Part shown: one piece after another, positions 18,137-27,100 of the stretch
Numbering within the stretch: the stretch's first letter is position 1
Layout: each line of letters starts with the position of its first letter
NCBI RefSeq assembly: GCF_003390935.1
Contig: NZ_QNQZ01000002.1
Location: 372,001-436,000 of the forward strand
DNA from: Lewinella sp. IMCC34191
Lineage (GTDB): Bacteria; Bacteroidota; Bacteroidia; Chitinophagales; Saprospiraceae
Direction: 5' to 3'
DNA length: 64,000 bases
Translations under genes and position numbers: made by a program
Notes under the pieces: generated by a model
Seen by the model: only the letters and a program-made list of their open reading frames with translations
What the model was told of the DNA's origin: nothing
Database searches by the model: none

Positions 18137-19066
18137 ATGGACGCCCAACATCAGGCCTTTCACAACCGGCTTCGCAAGATGGCCCGACACTACGGTAAAT
18201 GGGCCCGCCGGAAAGGGTTGGAAGCCTACCGGGTGTACGATGCCGACCTCGATGAGTTCCCCCTCACCGTCGATCGCTACGGCGACCGGCTGTACGTGGC
18301 GGTCTACACCCGCGGCGAAGAGACCGTTACCGACGAGTACCGCGAGCAACTGGCCGCCGCCCTGGAGGTCGATCCCGACCGCATTCACTTCAAGATCCGC
18401 GAACGCCAAAGCGGGAAGCAGCAGTACGAGAAACTGAATGAGGTGGGACGGGAGTTCGCGGTTTCCGAATACGATCGCCGTTTTTACGTCAACCTCCATG
18501 ATTACCTCGATACCGGCCTCTTTCTCGACCACCGCGGAAGCCGCAAGATGATCGGTGAGCAAGCTTCGGGTAAGCGCGTGCTCAATCTGTTCGCTTACAC
18601 CTGTTCGTTCGGGGTATACGCGGCCACGGGCGGCGCCGAACGGGTCGATAACCTCGACCTCAGCAACACCTATCTGGACTGGGGAAAGCGCAATTTCGAA
18701 CTGAACGGACTGGACCCGAACGCCCACGGATTTTTACGGGAGGATGCGCTGGCCTGGTTGCGCGGACCGGTGCGAACTACCTACGACCTGATCGTCCTCG
18801 ACCCGCCCACCTTTTCGAATTCGAAGATGATGGACGACGTACTCAATACACAGCGCGACCACGCGGAGCTGATAAACCTCTCCCTACGCCGCCTGAACTC
18901 CGAAGGGCAACTGTTCTTTAGCACCAATTACCGGAAGTTCCGTCTGGACGAATCCGCGATTTCGGGCGCGGCCAAAGAGATCACGGGACAGACCTTACCA
19001 CCCGATTTTCGTAAGAAGAACCTGCACCGAAGCTGGCTGATACGCCCCGCCCCTACTGGTAATTAG
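18137..19066 (+). CDS. RlmK-like SAM-dependent rRNA methyltransferase
   Basis: A 309-residue class I methyltransferase resembling the C-terminal RlmK half of the fused E. coli RlmKL. The SAM-binding loop is VLNLFAYTCSFGVYAATGGA, followed by LDLSNTYLDWGKRNF and the catalytic-region LDPPTFSNSK. It probably methylates 23S rRNA (the m7G2069 class by homology). I take the start at 18137 (MDAQHQAFHNRL); the longer frame to 17882 overlaps hemF and is a shadow. The 3' end overlaps the convergent sprE-like gene by 14 bp. Confidence 0.8.
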   Translation: MDAQHQAFHNRLRKMARHYGKWARRKGLEAYRVYDADLDEFPLTVDRYGDRLYVAVYTRGEETVTDEYREQLAAALEVDPDRIHFKIRERQSGKQQYEKLNEVGREFAVSEYDRRFYVNLHDYLDTGLFLDHRGSRKMIGEQASGKRVLNLFAYTCSFGVYAATGGAERVDNLDLSNTYLDWGKRNFELNGLDPNAHGFLREDALAWLRGPVRTTYDLIVLDPPTFSNSKMMDDVLNTQRDHAELINLSLRRLNSEGQLFFSTNYRKFRLDESAISGAAKEITGQTLPPDFRKKNLHRSWLIRPAPTGN

Positions 19067-22000
19067 CCAGGAACCACTGATCGTAACCCGCGATCGAACG
19101 GGCCTTCAGGATTTCGCGGTAGTTGGATTGGCTGACCGGAAGGATCATATAGTTCTCCTCGGTACCGCCGAGAAACTCGTTGCGGCGCTCGGTGGCATTC
19201 CGGAAATAATTCATTGCTTCCTTGCCGTCCTGGAACCGGCGCATGACGAGCATGGGCGTTTCGTTGTCGCGCCCGATGTAGATCGGGGTGGAGCGCAGCC
19301 GGTCGAGCTTATTGTACTCCTGGTTGAATTCCTCCAGTTCCACCTTGAGTTCGGGCAAGCGCACTTCCTGGTTAGCGAAGACGATGAGGATGTAGTGGAT
19401 CTCATCCATGGACAGCGTAAAGGCATCGCTCACTTCCTGCTCCGGGGCAGTCTGACCGGGGATACGCGCGCCGGTTTCGCCCAGTAAGCGAAGGATTTCC
19501 CGGGCACGGGTTTGTTCCGGGCTGTTCGGATAGTCAGCAACAACCTGCTGTAGTCCGGCGATGTAGGCCGCCCGACCTTCCAGCTTTCCGGACACCATGG
19601 CACGGAGCAGGTCGTAGCGGGCCCGCAGCGGATGATCGTTGGGAATATCCCGGGTACCCTTTTCGATGAGGCTCTGCGCGGCACCGTAATTCTGCTCCGT
19701 GAAGGCGCTGTAGGCCCGTTCGTAGCTCCGCATGCGCCCTGCCTCTTCGTTCATGACCTCCTTGGCGTAGTTGGGATCGTTAGCCAGCTTGGCGAACTTG
19801 GAGTCCGGGTATTTATCCTGCAAGCGGCTCGCGTAGGTGGAGGCGGAGGTCGCGTTGCCGTCGTCTTTGTGCAGCAAGTAGAGATAGTACCAGCTCTCCG
19901 GCTCGTGCGCGCTGTCGGGGAAGCGCTCATCAAGGGTTTCGAAAGCCTGGATGGCGTATTCGTTGTCCTCGACCCGGTCGCGGTATTCCCGGCCGAGCGT
20001 AAAATAGGCTTCGGCGAGTGCGTTGCGGGTATTCGTCTGGTCGGCGGGATCAACCGGAATATCGGCGAGAATGCGGTTGATCTCATCCTCGGTCACCAGC
20101 GAGGCATCGGGGTTATCGGCGGCTCCCGGGATAGTGGCATCGCCGTCGTCGGTGAAGAGGTTGATATCGGTCCGGCTGCTGCGGCGCCAGTTGTCTTCCA
20201 GGGCGCGGTCTCCCCAGCGGCGCTCGAAGTCGCGGCGGCCGCGGCGGATGGCCTGATTGTCGTAGCCCCAAAAGCTACTGCCGGCAATGGTAGCTGCCGC
20301 GTTCGTGACGGGGATACTGCCCCGGGTGGCCGGCGTGCTGTACAGGGCGGCACTATTGGTGGCGCGGCTAAGGGCAAAGCGTTCTTCGGCCCACGTCCGC
20401 CGTTCCGCTTCGGGCAGCATACCGATCCGCAGCAGGCTGTCGCTGCGCTCGATGGCCTGCAGCTGAGAAGCGGCGGTACCCAGACGGTCGCGGCGGTCGG
20501 TAGTAGCGGCGTACCGCAGGTGGGTATTCCCCATGACCTGCAGCGTACTGTCGTAGTAGAGCTTGGCGGAGAGGTAGTCTCGTTCGTCGTAGGCCATATC
20601 GCCCAGGAGCTGGTAGGCTTCGACGCGGGTGTCGGGGCCGCCGTAGGGGCTATTGAGCGCCCGGCGGAGATAGTCGGCACCGGCCTGCTCATCGCCGCTC
20701 CGGAGCGAGATGCCCGCCATGGAATACAATATCTGAGACTCGTATTCGAGGTTTTTCTCCTCCTTGGTCATGCGCTCGAGCTGCCGCAGGGCTTCGTCGG
20801 GGCTACCGCCACCGCTCAGGTAGGCATTCTGGGCCATGCTGATGCGGGCCCCGAGCTCGAGTTCGTAGGCGGGCTTGGCGGCCACTACCTGCTCGAAATC
20901 GTTGACGGCGGCGCCGGATTGTCCGAGTTCCTGATTCAGCTGGCCGGCGATGTAGTAGTAGCGGGCGCGCTCGTTGCGCTCCTCGGCTACTTCGGCGGCG
21001 GCTTCCAGGTAGGGAATGGCTTCTTCGGGACGGTCCTGCTCCAGGTAGAGGTAGGCCTGCACGGCCATGGCTTTACGGCGCACGTCGGAGAAAGTACCGC
21101 GATCGTTGCGCAGGTCCTGCAGGATGATCTGGGCGCGGTCGTAATCGTCGCGTTTGATGAGGGTCCAGGCGAGCCAGAGCCGGATCTCCTGGTAGGCGGG
21201 CCGGTGCTTCAGGAGGTAGCTGCCGGACTTGCTGCCGTATTCCCCACTGCCGGCGGCGTCGCCGGAGCGGTTTCCGAATATGGAGATCATACCGATCGGC
21301 CCCTCTTCCAGTTCACTTTCCTCTTCCGGGGTTTCCTCGGGCTCGTTTTCCAGGCCGACGACGGCGGAGGTATCGGTGGCGGTATTCTTGGAGGGCAGGC
21401 GGATACCCTTTTTACGGGCGCGGATGAGGCGTTTGCGCTCCTTTTCGCGGGCGCGCTGCTCGGCTTTTTTCTCTTTTTGCCGTTGCTTGATGGTCCGCTG
21501 CCGTTCGCGTTGGGCTTCGCGCTGGGCACGGATCTTATCGCGCCGGCTCTGGGTGCGGCTGGTCGCGATCTCCCGGCCGCTTTCAAATTCGTCCTCGTCC
21601 GCTTCGGATTCCCGGCCTTTTTTGGATTTTTTGCGTTCGGGGCGGGGCCGGAATTCCTTCATGGCGAACTCCAGCGTGCGTTCGGCACCTTCGTAGTCCT
21701 GCTTGAGGAGCTGAGCCTGGCCGACGAGCAGGTAGCTGTCGTCGGTCCAATTGCTGAAGGGGTGCTTTTTCACCACGACGGCTACCTTTTCGATGGCGCG
21801 ATCGAGCTCGCCGGCTACGCTGCCGGTATTGTCGACGGCCAGGAAGGGGAACATTTCCAGGCGCTGGGTATAATTGTCGGTATGCTGGTCGTTGAGGACG
21901 AGCAGACTCTCGTCCATGATCTCCCGGGCGTTGAAGTAGCCATTGTAGTGGGAGTTGGTGTTGTGCCAGAGTTTGGCCACGACGCCCTGCTCCTCCCGGC

Positions 22001-22073
22001 TCTTGGTCGAGGCGCAACTCGCCACGATTACCTGGAGAATCAATAAAACCAGAAACAACTGCGTTAATCTCAA
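19053..22073 (-). CDS. SprE/PorW-like TPR lipoprotein of type IX secretion/gliding
   Basis: A 1006-residue lipoprotein (lipobox ending at Cys20, VIVASC). The N-terminal KLWHNTNSHYNGYFNAREIM block is characteristic of SprE/PorW. Residues ~140-220 form an extremely basic/acidic, probably coiled region (repeated RxxQRxRE/KEKK). Many TPR-like repeats follow, and the C-terminus carries a conserved SMDEIHYILIVFANQEVRLPELK block. SprE/PorW is an accessory of the type IX secretion motor and of gliding. Its presence agrees with the CHU_C-type cargo encoded at 36987-39716. Confidence 0.85.
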   Translation of the reverse strand: MRLTQLFLVLLILQVIVASCASTKSREEQGVVAKLWHNTNSHYNGYFNAREIMDESLLVLNDQHTDNYTQRLEMFPFLAVDNTGSVAGELDRAIEKVAVVVKKHPFSNWTDDSYLLVGQAQLLKQDYEGAERTLEFAMKEFRPRPERKKSKKGRESEADEDEFESGREIATSRTQSRRDKIRAQREAQRERQRTIKQRQKEKKAEQRAREKERKRLIRARKKGIRLPSKNTATDTSAVVGLENEPEETPEEESELEEGPIGMISIFGNRSGDAAGSGEYGSKSGSYLLKHRPAYQEIRLWLAWTLIKRDDYDRAQIILQDLRNDRGTFSDVRRKAMAVQAYLYLEQDRPEEAIPYLEAAAEVAEERNERARYYYIAGQLNQELGQSGAAVNDFEQVVAAKPAYELELGARISMAQNAYLSGGGSPDEALRQLERMTKEEKNLEYESQILYSMAGISLRSGDEQAGADYLRRALNSPYGGPDTRVEAYQLLGDMAYDERDYLSAKLYYDSTLQVMGNTHLRYAATTDRRDRLGTAASQLQAIERSDSLLRIGMLPEAERRTWAEERFALSRATNSAALYSTPATRGSIPVTNAAATIAGSSFWGYDNQAIRRGRRDFERRWGDRALEDNWRRSSRTDINLFTDDGDATIPGAADNPDASLVTEDEINRILADIPVDPADQTNTRNALAEAYFTLGREYRDRVEDNEYAIQAFETLDERFPDSAHEPESWYYLYLLHKDDGNATSASTYASRLQDKYPDSKFAKLANDPNYAKEVMNEEAGRMRSYERAYSAFTEQNYGAAQSLIEKGTRDIPNDHPLRARYDLLRAMVSGKLEGRAAYIAGLQQVVADYPNSPEQTRAREILRLLGETGARIPGQTAPEQEVSDAFTLSMDEIHYILIVFANQEVRLPELKVELEEFNQEYNKLDRLRSTPIYIGRDNETPMLVMRRFQDGKEAMNYFRNATERRNEFLGGTEENYMILPVSQSNYREILKARSIAGYDQWFLANYQ

Positions 22074-22197
22074 ACCTTATGCTTTAGTGCTTGCCCTGCC
22101 ATCCTTAACTTGGTGGTATGCGGTAAACGCGCGCAAGGTAAAGGAAAGTGTAGGCTGGGCCCGGCGTCTGCCCCGCATTTCCCGAAAATGTATTTTT

Positions 22198-22212
22198 CCT
22201 GCGCTCCGCCGC
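22198..22212 (+). repeat. Short repeated motif CCTGCGCTCCGCCGC, copy 3
   Basis: An exact copy of the word at 4049-4063, in the 190-bp divergent region between the sprE-like and M23 peptidase genes, 51 bp upstream of the peptidase start. Confidence 0.5.
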
Positions 22213-22263
22213 CAAAATTAAGCCGCCACGGAGTCATGGATACTTGTTTTACAGGAGCTTATC

Positions 22264-23163
22264 ATGGAGGAAACACACGAAAACCTGAGTCGTTGGAATC
22301 GCATCAAGGCGCGTAGCCAGGATGAATACCAGTTGGTCGTGCGGAATACGCATAACTACCACGAGATCGGCAGCTACAACCTCACCCCGCTGAACGTTTA
22401 CGCCGCCCTGTCCACCCTCTTCCTGGTGGTGGCCGTCATCGTGATCGGGCTGATCGCCTTCACCCCGTTGCGACAGTACGTTCCGGGCTACGGCGATGTC
22501 GTCCAGCGGGAGGAAATGGCTGACCTCCAGTTTACGGTGAAGGAACTTACGGACGTCGTGGACAGCCAGAATCTGTACATCGAGAATCTGAAGCGCACCC
22601 TGCTCGGCGATGCCATCACGGTCGACAGCGTCGAACAACGCACCGAGATCGTAGCCACCGACGAAGTCGAGCCCCTCCCCCCCTCCGAGGCCGAGATCAA
22701 ACTTCGTCGCGAGATGGAGGAGGAGCGGATGACGGTTCCCGCCCAGGCGAGTGCCGCCCAGCCGTCGCCCGGTAGCAACGACGTCACCCTGGCCTCCGTC
22801 TACCTGGTTGCCCCCCTAAACGGTGAGGTCAGCGCGGGCTTCAACCTGGCCACCGACCACACCGGCGTCGACATTCTCGCCCCCCAAAACACCCCCGTGA
22901 AGGCCACCCGGGCCGGCATTGTCTTCCTCTCCGAATACAGCAACGCCAACGGCAATATGATCGGCATCCAGCACGACAACAACCTCATCAGCTTCTACAA
23001 GCACAACAGCCGCCTGCTGAAGGAAGTCGGCGACCGCGTCAAGGCCGGAGAAGCCGTAGCCATCATCGGCAATACGGGCACGCAGAGCACCGGTCCGCAC
23101 CTCCACTTCGAGCTTTGGCACCAGGGGCGGGCGGTTGATCCGGGGGAGTTTGTTGGGTTTTAA
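22264..23163 (+). CDS. M23 family metallopeptidase (LytM), membrane-anchored
   Basis: A 299-residue protein. A cytoplasmic N-terminus precedes one membrane helix at residues ~46-67, a coiled linker (~75-165) and a C-terminal LytM/M23 domain. The zinc ligands are visible as His199 and Asp203 (HTGVDI) and His279/His281 (GPHLHFELW). All are present, so it may be an active peptidoglycan endopeptidase acting in the periplasm. It is divergent from the sprE-like gene, and the 167-bp repeat array follows. Confidence 0.9.
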   Translation: MEETHENLSRWNRIKARSQDEYQLVVRNTHNYHEIGSYNLTPLNVYAALSTLFLVVAVIVIGLIAFTPLRQYVPGYGDVVQREEMADLQFTVKELTDVVDSQNLYIENLKRTLLGDAITVDSVEQRTEIVATDEVEPLPPSEAEIKLRREMEEERMTVPAQASAAQPSPGSNDVTLASVYLVAPLNGEVSAGFNLATDHTGVDILAPQNTPVKATRAGIVFLSEYSNANGNMIGIQHDNNLISFYKHNSRLLKEVGDRVKAGEAVAIIGNTGTQSTGPHLHFELWHQGRAVDPGEFVGF

Positions 23164-23164
23164 G

Positions 23165-23974
23165 TCCTCTCCCCCCGGCCCCCTCTCCATAGGAGAGGGG
23201 GTGGACCCGGAGTGATGGTTAGGTGGTCGTTGGGCTACCTGGTTGAACAGAAGCTGCCGGGTGGGTCACCGTTCTCCTGTGGCTAGACGCTGGACGGGGC
23301 GGTGGAAGTATCGCTGGGGCCGCGTTCTAAGCCCTCTCCCCCCGGCCCCCTCTCCAGGGGAGAGGGGGTGGACCCGGAGTGATGGTTAGGTGGTCGTTCG
23401 GTTACCTGGTTGGGAAGATGCTGACGGGTGGGTCACCCTTCTCCTGCGGCTAGACGCTGGACGGCGCGGTGGAAGTATCGCTGGGGCCGTGGTATGAGTC
23501 CTCTCCCCCCGGCCCCCTCTCCAGGGGAGAGGGGATGAACCCGGGGTGATGGTTAGGTGGTCGTTGGGCTACCTGGTTGGACAGAAGCTGCCGGGTGAGT
23601 CACCCCTCTCCTGCGGCTAGACGCTGGACGGCGCGGTGGAAGTATCGCTGGGGCCGTGTTTTAAGCCCTCTCCCCCCTGGCCCCCTCTCCATGGGAGAGG
23701 GGGTGGACCCGGAGTGATGGTTAGGTGGTCGTTGGGTTACCTGGTTGGACAGAAGCTGCCGGGTGGGTCACCCCTCTCCTGCGGCTAGACGCTGGACGGC
23801 GCGGTGGAAGTATCGCTGGGGCCGTGGTATGAGCCCTCTCCCCCCTGGCCCCCTCTCCATAGGAGAGGGGGTGGACCCGGGGTGATGATTAGGTGGTCGT
23901 TGGGTTACTTGATTGGGAAGAAGCTGCCGGGTGAGTCACCCCTCTCCTGCGGAGAGGGGCCGGGGGAGAGGGTC
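23165..23974. repeat. Tandem array of a 167-bp repeat with hairpins (about 4.6 copies)
   Basis: Repeat units begin at 23166, 23333, 23500, 23667 and 23835 (spacing 167, 167, 167, 168). Each unit opens with a C-rich inverted repeat (10-bp arms CCCCCTCTCC / GGAGAGGGGG in unit 1, 23179-23201) and continues with a conserved ~140-bp body. The last unit is cut short and ends in GGAGAGGGGCCGGGGGAGAG, an inverted version of the array's left end, so the array is bounded by inverted termini. It fills the whole gap between two convergent genes. No ORF is supported and 167 is not a multiple of three. Confidence 0.92.
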
Positions 23975-23976
23975 TC

Positions 23977-25608
23977 CTAACTCAACAAACTATACAACAA
24001 CTGCACCGCCAAGATCTTCCCGATCAGCACCACCGGCAGCATACGGGTGTAACCGATCGTGGGGTACTTATTGCCGGCCTGCTCCGTAGCGAACTCCAGG
24101 ACGGCGGGCTGGCTACCGACCATGCCACCGAGGAAGGAGAAGGGAATCTTTAAAAGCCGGTAGCCGACCAGAATCGTAGCTACCGTCGTGATGATGGCGA
24201 TGACGCCGCCGGCGAGAAAAAGCTTGAGGCCGAGATCGGTCTGGAGGGTCTGGTAAAAGGTCTGGCCGGAGCGGATGCCGATGCCGGCCAGGAGGAAGAT
24301 GAGGCCGAGCTGGCGCAGGGTCAGGTTGGCGCCGTAGGGCAGCGTCCAGACGATGGGGCCGGTGCGGCGTAGCTGCCCGAGAATGAGGGCGACGATGAGG
24401 GGGCCGCCGGCGAAGCCGAGGCTGAAGGAGTAACCCCCCGGTAATTCGAAGGTGATCATACCGAGCAGCAAGCCCAGGGTGATGCCTAAGCCGAAGGACA
24501 GGAGATTTACCTTCGACAGCGCCTCGTAGCTGTTGCCAAATACCCGGAAGACCTCCGGCAAATCCTTACGGTGAGCGACCAGGAGGATGCGGTCACCCAG
24601 CTCGAGGACCGTATCACCGCCGGCGAGCAGGTCCATATCGCCGCGCTGGACGCGGGTGATGAGCACGTTGAAGCGTTCCTGTAGGTTAAGGGAGGCGATG
24701 GTTTTGCCGGCAATCTCGTCGTTGGAGACGAAGATGCGCCGTACGTCGAAGACGGAGCGATCGTGGTTCAACTGCCCTTCCGCCGGTGGGCCCACGTGGC
24801 GGGCCGTTTCCTCGATGGCTTCCTCCGATCCGACCAGTACGATGAGGTCGCCCATTTCGGGTTGACTGTCCCAGGTCGTCAGGTAGGTTTCCCCTTCGTG
24901 CAGCATGCGCCCGAAGGCTACACCGGTGCGGTGCTGCTGGCGAAATTCCCGCAGCGTACGCCCGGCCATATCCGGGTTCTCGACGCGGAAGGTGCGGCTC
25001 AGTAGTTTTTCGCCGAGCGGGTAGTCCTTCTGCAACTCGCGATATTCTTCGTCGTAGTCGATGCCCATCAAACGCTGCAGCAGGAACAGGCCCAGCATAA
25101 CCCCGAGCACGCCGAGGGGATAAGCCAGGGAGTAGCCGACGACCGCCTGTTGGGAGACAGCATCCTGCCCGTCCAGCGGCACGTTCTTCTGGATGGCGTC
25201 GAGCAAACCGGCCAGGGCGGGCGTGTTGGTACTCGCTCCGGCGTAAAGGCCACCGGTGGTCGCCGGATCGAAGTCCAGCCACAAACCGATCCCGTAAGCG
25301 AGCCCCGCGGACAGCAAAATGGTACCCGTAGCGAAGTAGATATCCCGGAAGCCATTACGTTGGAAGCTGGCGAAAAAGGAGGGCGCCGAGGTCAGTCCGA
25401 CGGTATACACGAAGATGGCCAGGCCCATGAATACAATGAACTGGGGTACTTCCAGTTCCGGGCCGAGCGCCCCGAAGCCGAGGCCGACGAAGAGAACGGC
25501 GGCTACGCCCAGCTTAAAACTTTTAATGCGGATCTCCCCCAGTCCGTAGCCGATCGCCATTACGGCAAAAAGGAGGAGGAGGGGATTTTGGGATAGTACC
25601 TCGGTCAT
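23977..25608 (-). CDS. YidE/AspT-family transporter with two TrkA-C domains
   Basis: A 543-residue transporter of the aspartate:alanine exchanger (AAEx) family. About five membrane segments (1-185) precede a cytoplasmic region (~200-365) with two RCK_C/TrkA-C-like modules (GDLIVLVGSEEAIEE; GDRILLVAHRKDLPEVF), then about five more membrane segments. The duplicated GASTNTPAL and GSQPAVLEFA half-motifs are family typical. The substrate is unknown. It starts 3 bp after the flippase gene and may be its co-transcribed neighbour. Confidence 0.87.
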   Translation of the reverse strand: MTEVLSQNPLLLLFAVMAIGYGLGEIRIKSFKLGVAAVLFVGLGFGALGPELEVPQFIVFMGLAIFVYTVGLTSAPSFFASFQRNGFRDIYFATGTILLSAGLAYGIGLWLDFDPATTGGLYAGASTNTPALAGLLDAIQKNVPLDGQDAVSQQAVVGYSLAYPLGVLGVMLGLFLLQRLMGIDYDEEYRELQKDYPLGEKLLSRTFRVENPDMAGRTLREFRQQHRTGVAFGRMLHEGETYLTTWDSQPEMGDLIVLVGSEEAIEETARHVGPPAEGQLNHDRSVFDVRRIFVSNDEIAGKTIASLNLQERFNVLITRVQRGDMDLLAGGDTVLELGDRILLVAHRKDLPEVFRVFGNSYEALSKVNLLSFGLGITLGLLLGMITFELPGGYSFSLGFAGGPLIVALILGQLRRTGPIVWTLPYGANLTLRQLGLIFLLAGIGIRSGQTFYQTLQTDLGLKLFLAGGVIAIITTVATILVGYRLLKIPFSFLGGMVGSQPAVLEFATEQAGNKYPTIGYTRMLPVVLIGKILAVQLLYSLLS

Positions 25609-25611
25609 GGA

Positions 25612-27090
25612 TCAGGTAAACATCTTAGACACGCCTTGGGTCAATAGGCGCCGCAGGGCCGGCACCCCGGAAGTATACCGGAGGTAACCATAGAACAACA
25701 GGCAGATCAGGCCACCTCGTACGATGATCTGCAACGAGGTACGGACGCCCAGCGGCAGGAACCAGCCAGCAAGTCCACAGGCAAGCAGCGCCATTGTGGT
25801 GTAAAAAAGGCTGGGCGTCAGCGGTTGAAGCCGCATTTTCCACCACACGAAAAGTACCTTCAGCACATTGTACAGCAGCAGCGATACCAGCGTGGACAAC
25901 GCCGCGCCGGTAATCCCGTAACCGAGCACCGCAATAAAGATATAATTTAATGCCACGTTGATCACGCCGAGCACCAGTACCAGCGCAACGTTCCAGCGGT
26001 AATAATCGGTCATTCCGATCAGGTTACCGTTGATGCTGGTCATGAGGTCGAACAGCTGCGCCCCGCCCAGGAACAGCACCGATGCGTAGCCGACCCGGTA
26101 CACCGCGAGGGCGTCGGTCAGGTCGTAGACGTAGGGTAAGCAGACGACCGAACCCGTAAAAATCAATCCGCCGACCGCATACAATACCATGGCCGACTCC
26201 TGGTAGAGATAGCGGAGATGACCGTAATCCCGCTCCCGCCAGGCCCGCGCCACGATGGAAGAGGTAATTGAGTTGATCGCGACCGTCGGGATGATGATCA
26301 CGTTCATCACGTATTTAGCGATGGCGTAGATACCGGTGTCTACGTCGCCGAGCAGCGTATTGATGCTTACGGTATCGAGCTGGGCGGTCAGTCGGGAGCC
26401 CAGGGCACCGAAAACGCTGAACAGCGCGAGCCCGTAAAGATCCCGTACTTTGATATCCACCAGTTGCAACCGCCCCCAATTCAGGTGAAGACTACCTAAT
26501 CGCCAGGCGTAAAAGACCAGTCCGACGGCGGCTGCGGCGTACAACACCACCAGCCAGGCATCGGCGCCCGTCGGTTGCAGGTAGCCGTATACCGCGGCCA
26601 GCACGATCAGCGGAGCCCCTACCTTGATCAGCAGGTTGTTGAAGATGACGGGCACCGCGATCCGCTGAAAGTTCACCAGATGCGAGGTCAGAATGCCGGC
26701 ATAGACGAGGGCGGCGGATACCCCGATGATGGTCCACCGGCCGTCCGCCAGCACCCCCTGCCCTACCCCGAGGTAGGGATCGAGCAACAGATTGAGTAGA
26801 CACACGACGATCAGCGCGCCGGTCGCCACGGCCAGGCTGCGCGTGAGCAGCTGTCCGGCATTCCGGACCTCATCATCACCGCGCAGGTAGGGCAGGTAAC
26901 GGATCATTACCGCCGGCGTACCGAGCAGCAACAGCGGCGTCAGCAGCGTAGCAAAACTGACCACGCCGTCGATGTGCCCCTTCAGGCCCACCGCCAGGGG
27001 ATAGATCAGCAGTTGACTGACGGCCCCGATGGCTACCCCCAGGAGGGATACGACGTTATTCTTGATGGTTTGCCGCTGGATCACGCCCAT
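25612..27090 (-). CDS. Polysaccharide flippase (Wzx-like, MOP superfamily)
   Basis: A 492-residue protein with about 14 hydrophobic segments and no other domain (for example NNVVSLLGVAIGAVSQLLIYPLA at the start and LALFSVFGALGSRLTAQLDT near residue 230). This is the pattern of lipid-linked oligosaccharide flippases. It would flip undecaprenyl-linked units of the surface glycan made by this locus. It is 10 bp from the preceding KpsS-like gene and 3 bp from the transporter gene. Confidence 0.87.
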   Translation of the reverse strand: MGVIQRQTIKNNVVSLLGVAIGAVSQLLIYPLAVGLKGHIDGVVSFATLLTPLLLLGTPAVMIRYLPYLRGDDEVRNAGQLLTRSLAVATGALIVVCLLNLLLDPYLGVGQGVLADGRWTIIGVSAALVYAGILTSHLVNFQRIAVPVIFNNLLIKVGAPLIVLAAVYGYLQPTGADAWLVVLYAAAAVGLVFYAWRLGSLHLNWGRLQLVDIKVRDLYGLALFSVFGALGSRLTAQLDTVSINTLLGDVDTGIYAIAKYVMNVIIIPTVAINSITSSIVARAWRERDYGHLRYLYQESAMVLYAVGGLIFTGSVVCLPYVYDLTDALAVYRVGYASVLFLGGAQLFDLMTSINGNLIGMTDYYRWNVALVLVLGVINVALNYIFIAVLGYGITGAALSTLVSLLLYNVLKVLFVWWKMRLQPLTPSLFYTTMALLACGLAGWFLPLGVRTSLQIIVRGGLICLLFYGYLRYTSGVPALRRLLTQGVSKMFT

Positions 27091-27100
27091 GGGCCGAAGG

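Noticed and set aside
19632..22046. Plus-strand frame of 804 codons opposite the sprE-like gene
   Set aside because: Antisense shadow. The minus-strand protein has a lipobox and the family N-terminal block, and the plus-strand translation is low-complexity Gly/Val/Ala/Glu.
23165..23974. CRISPR array
   Set aside because: Units are about 167 bp and repeat over their whole length, so there are no unique spacers, and no cas genes are present.
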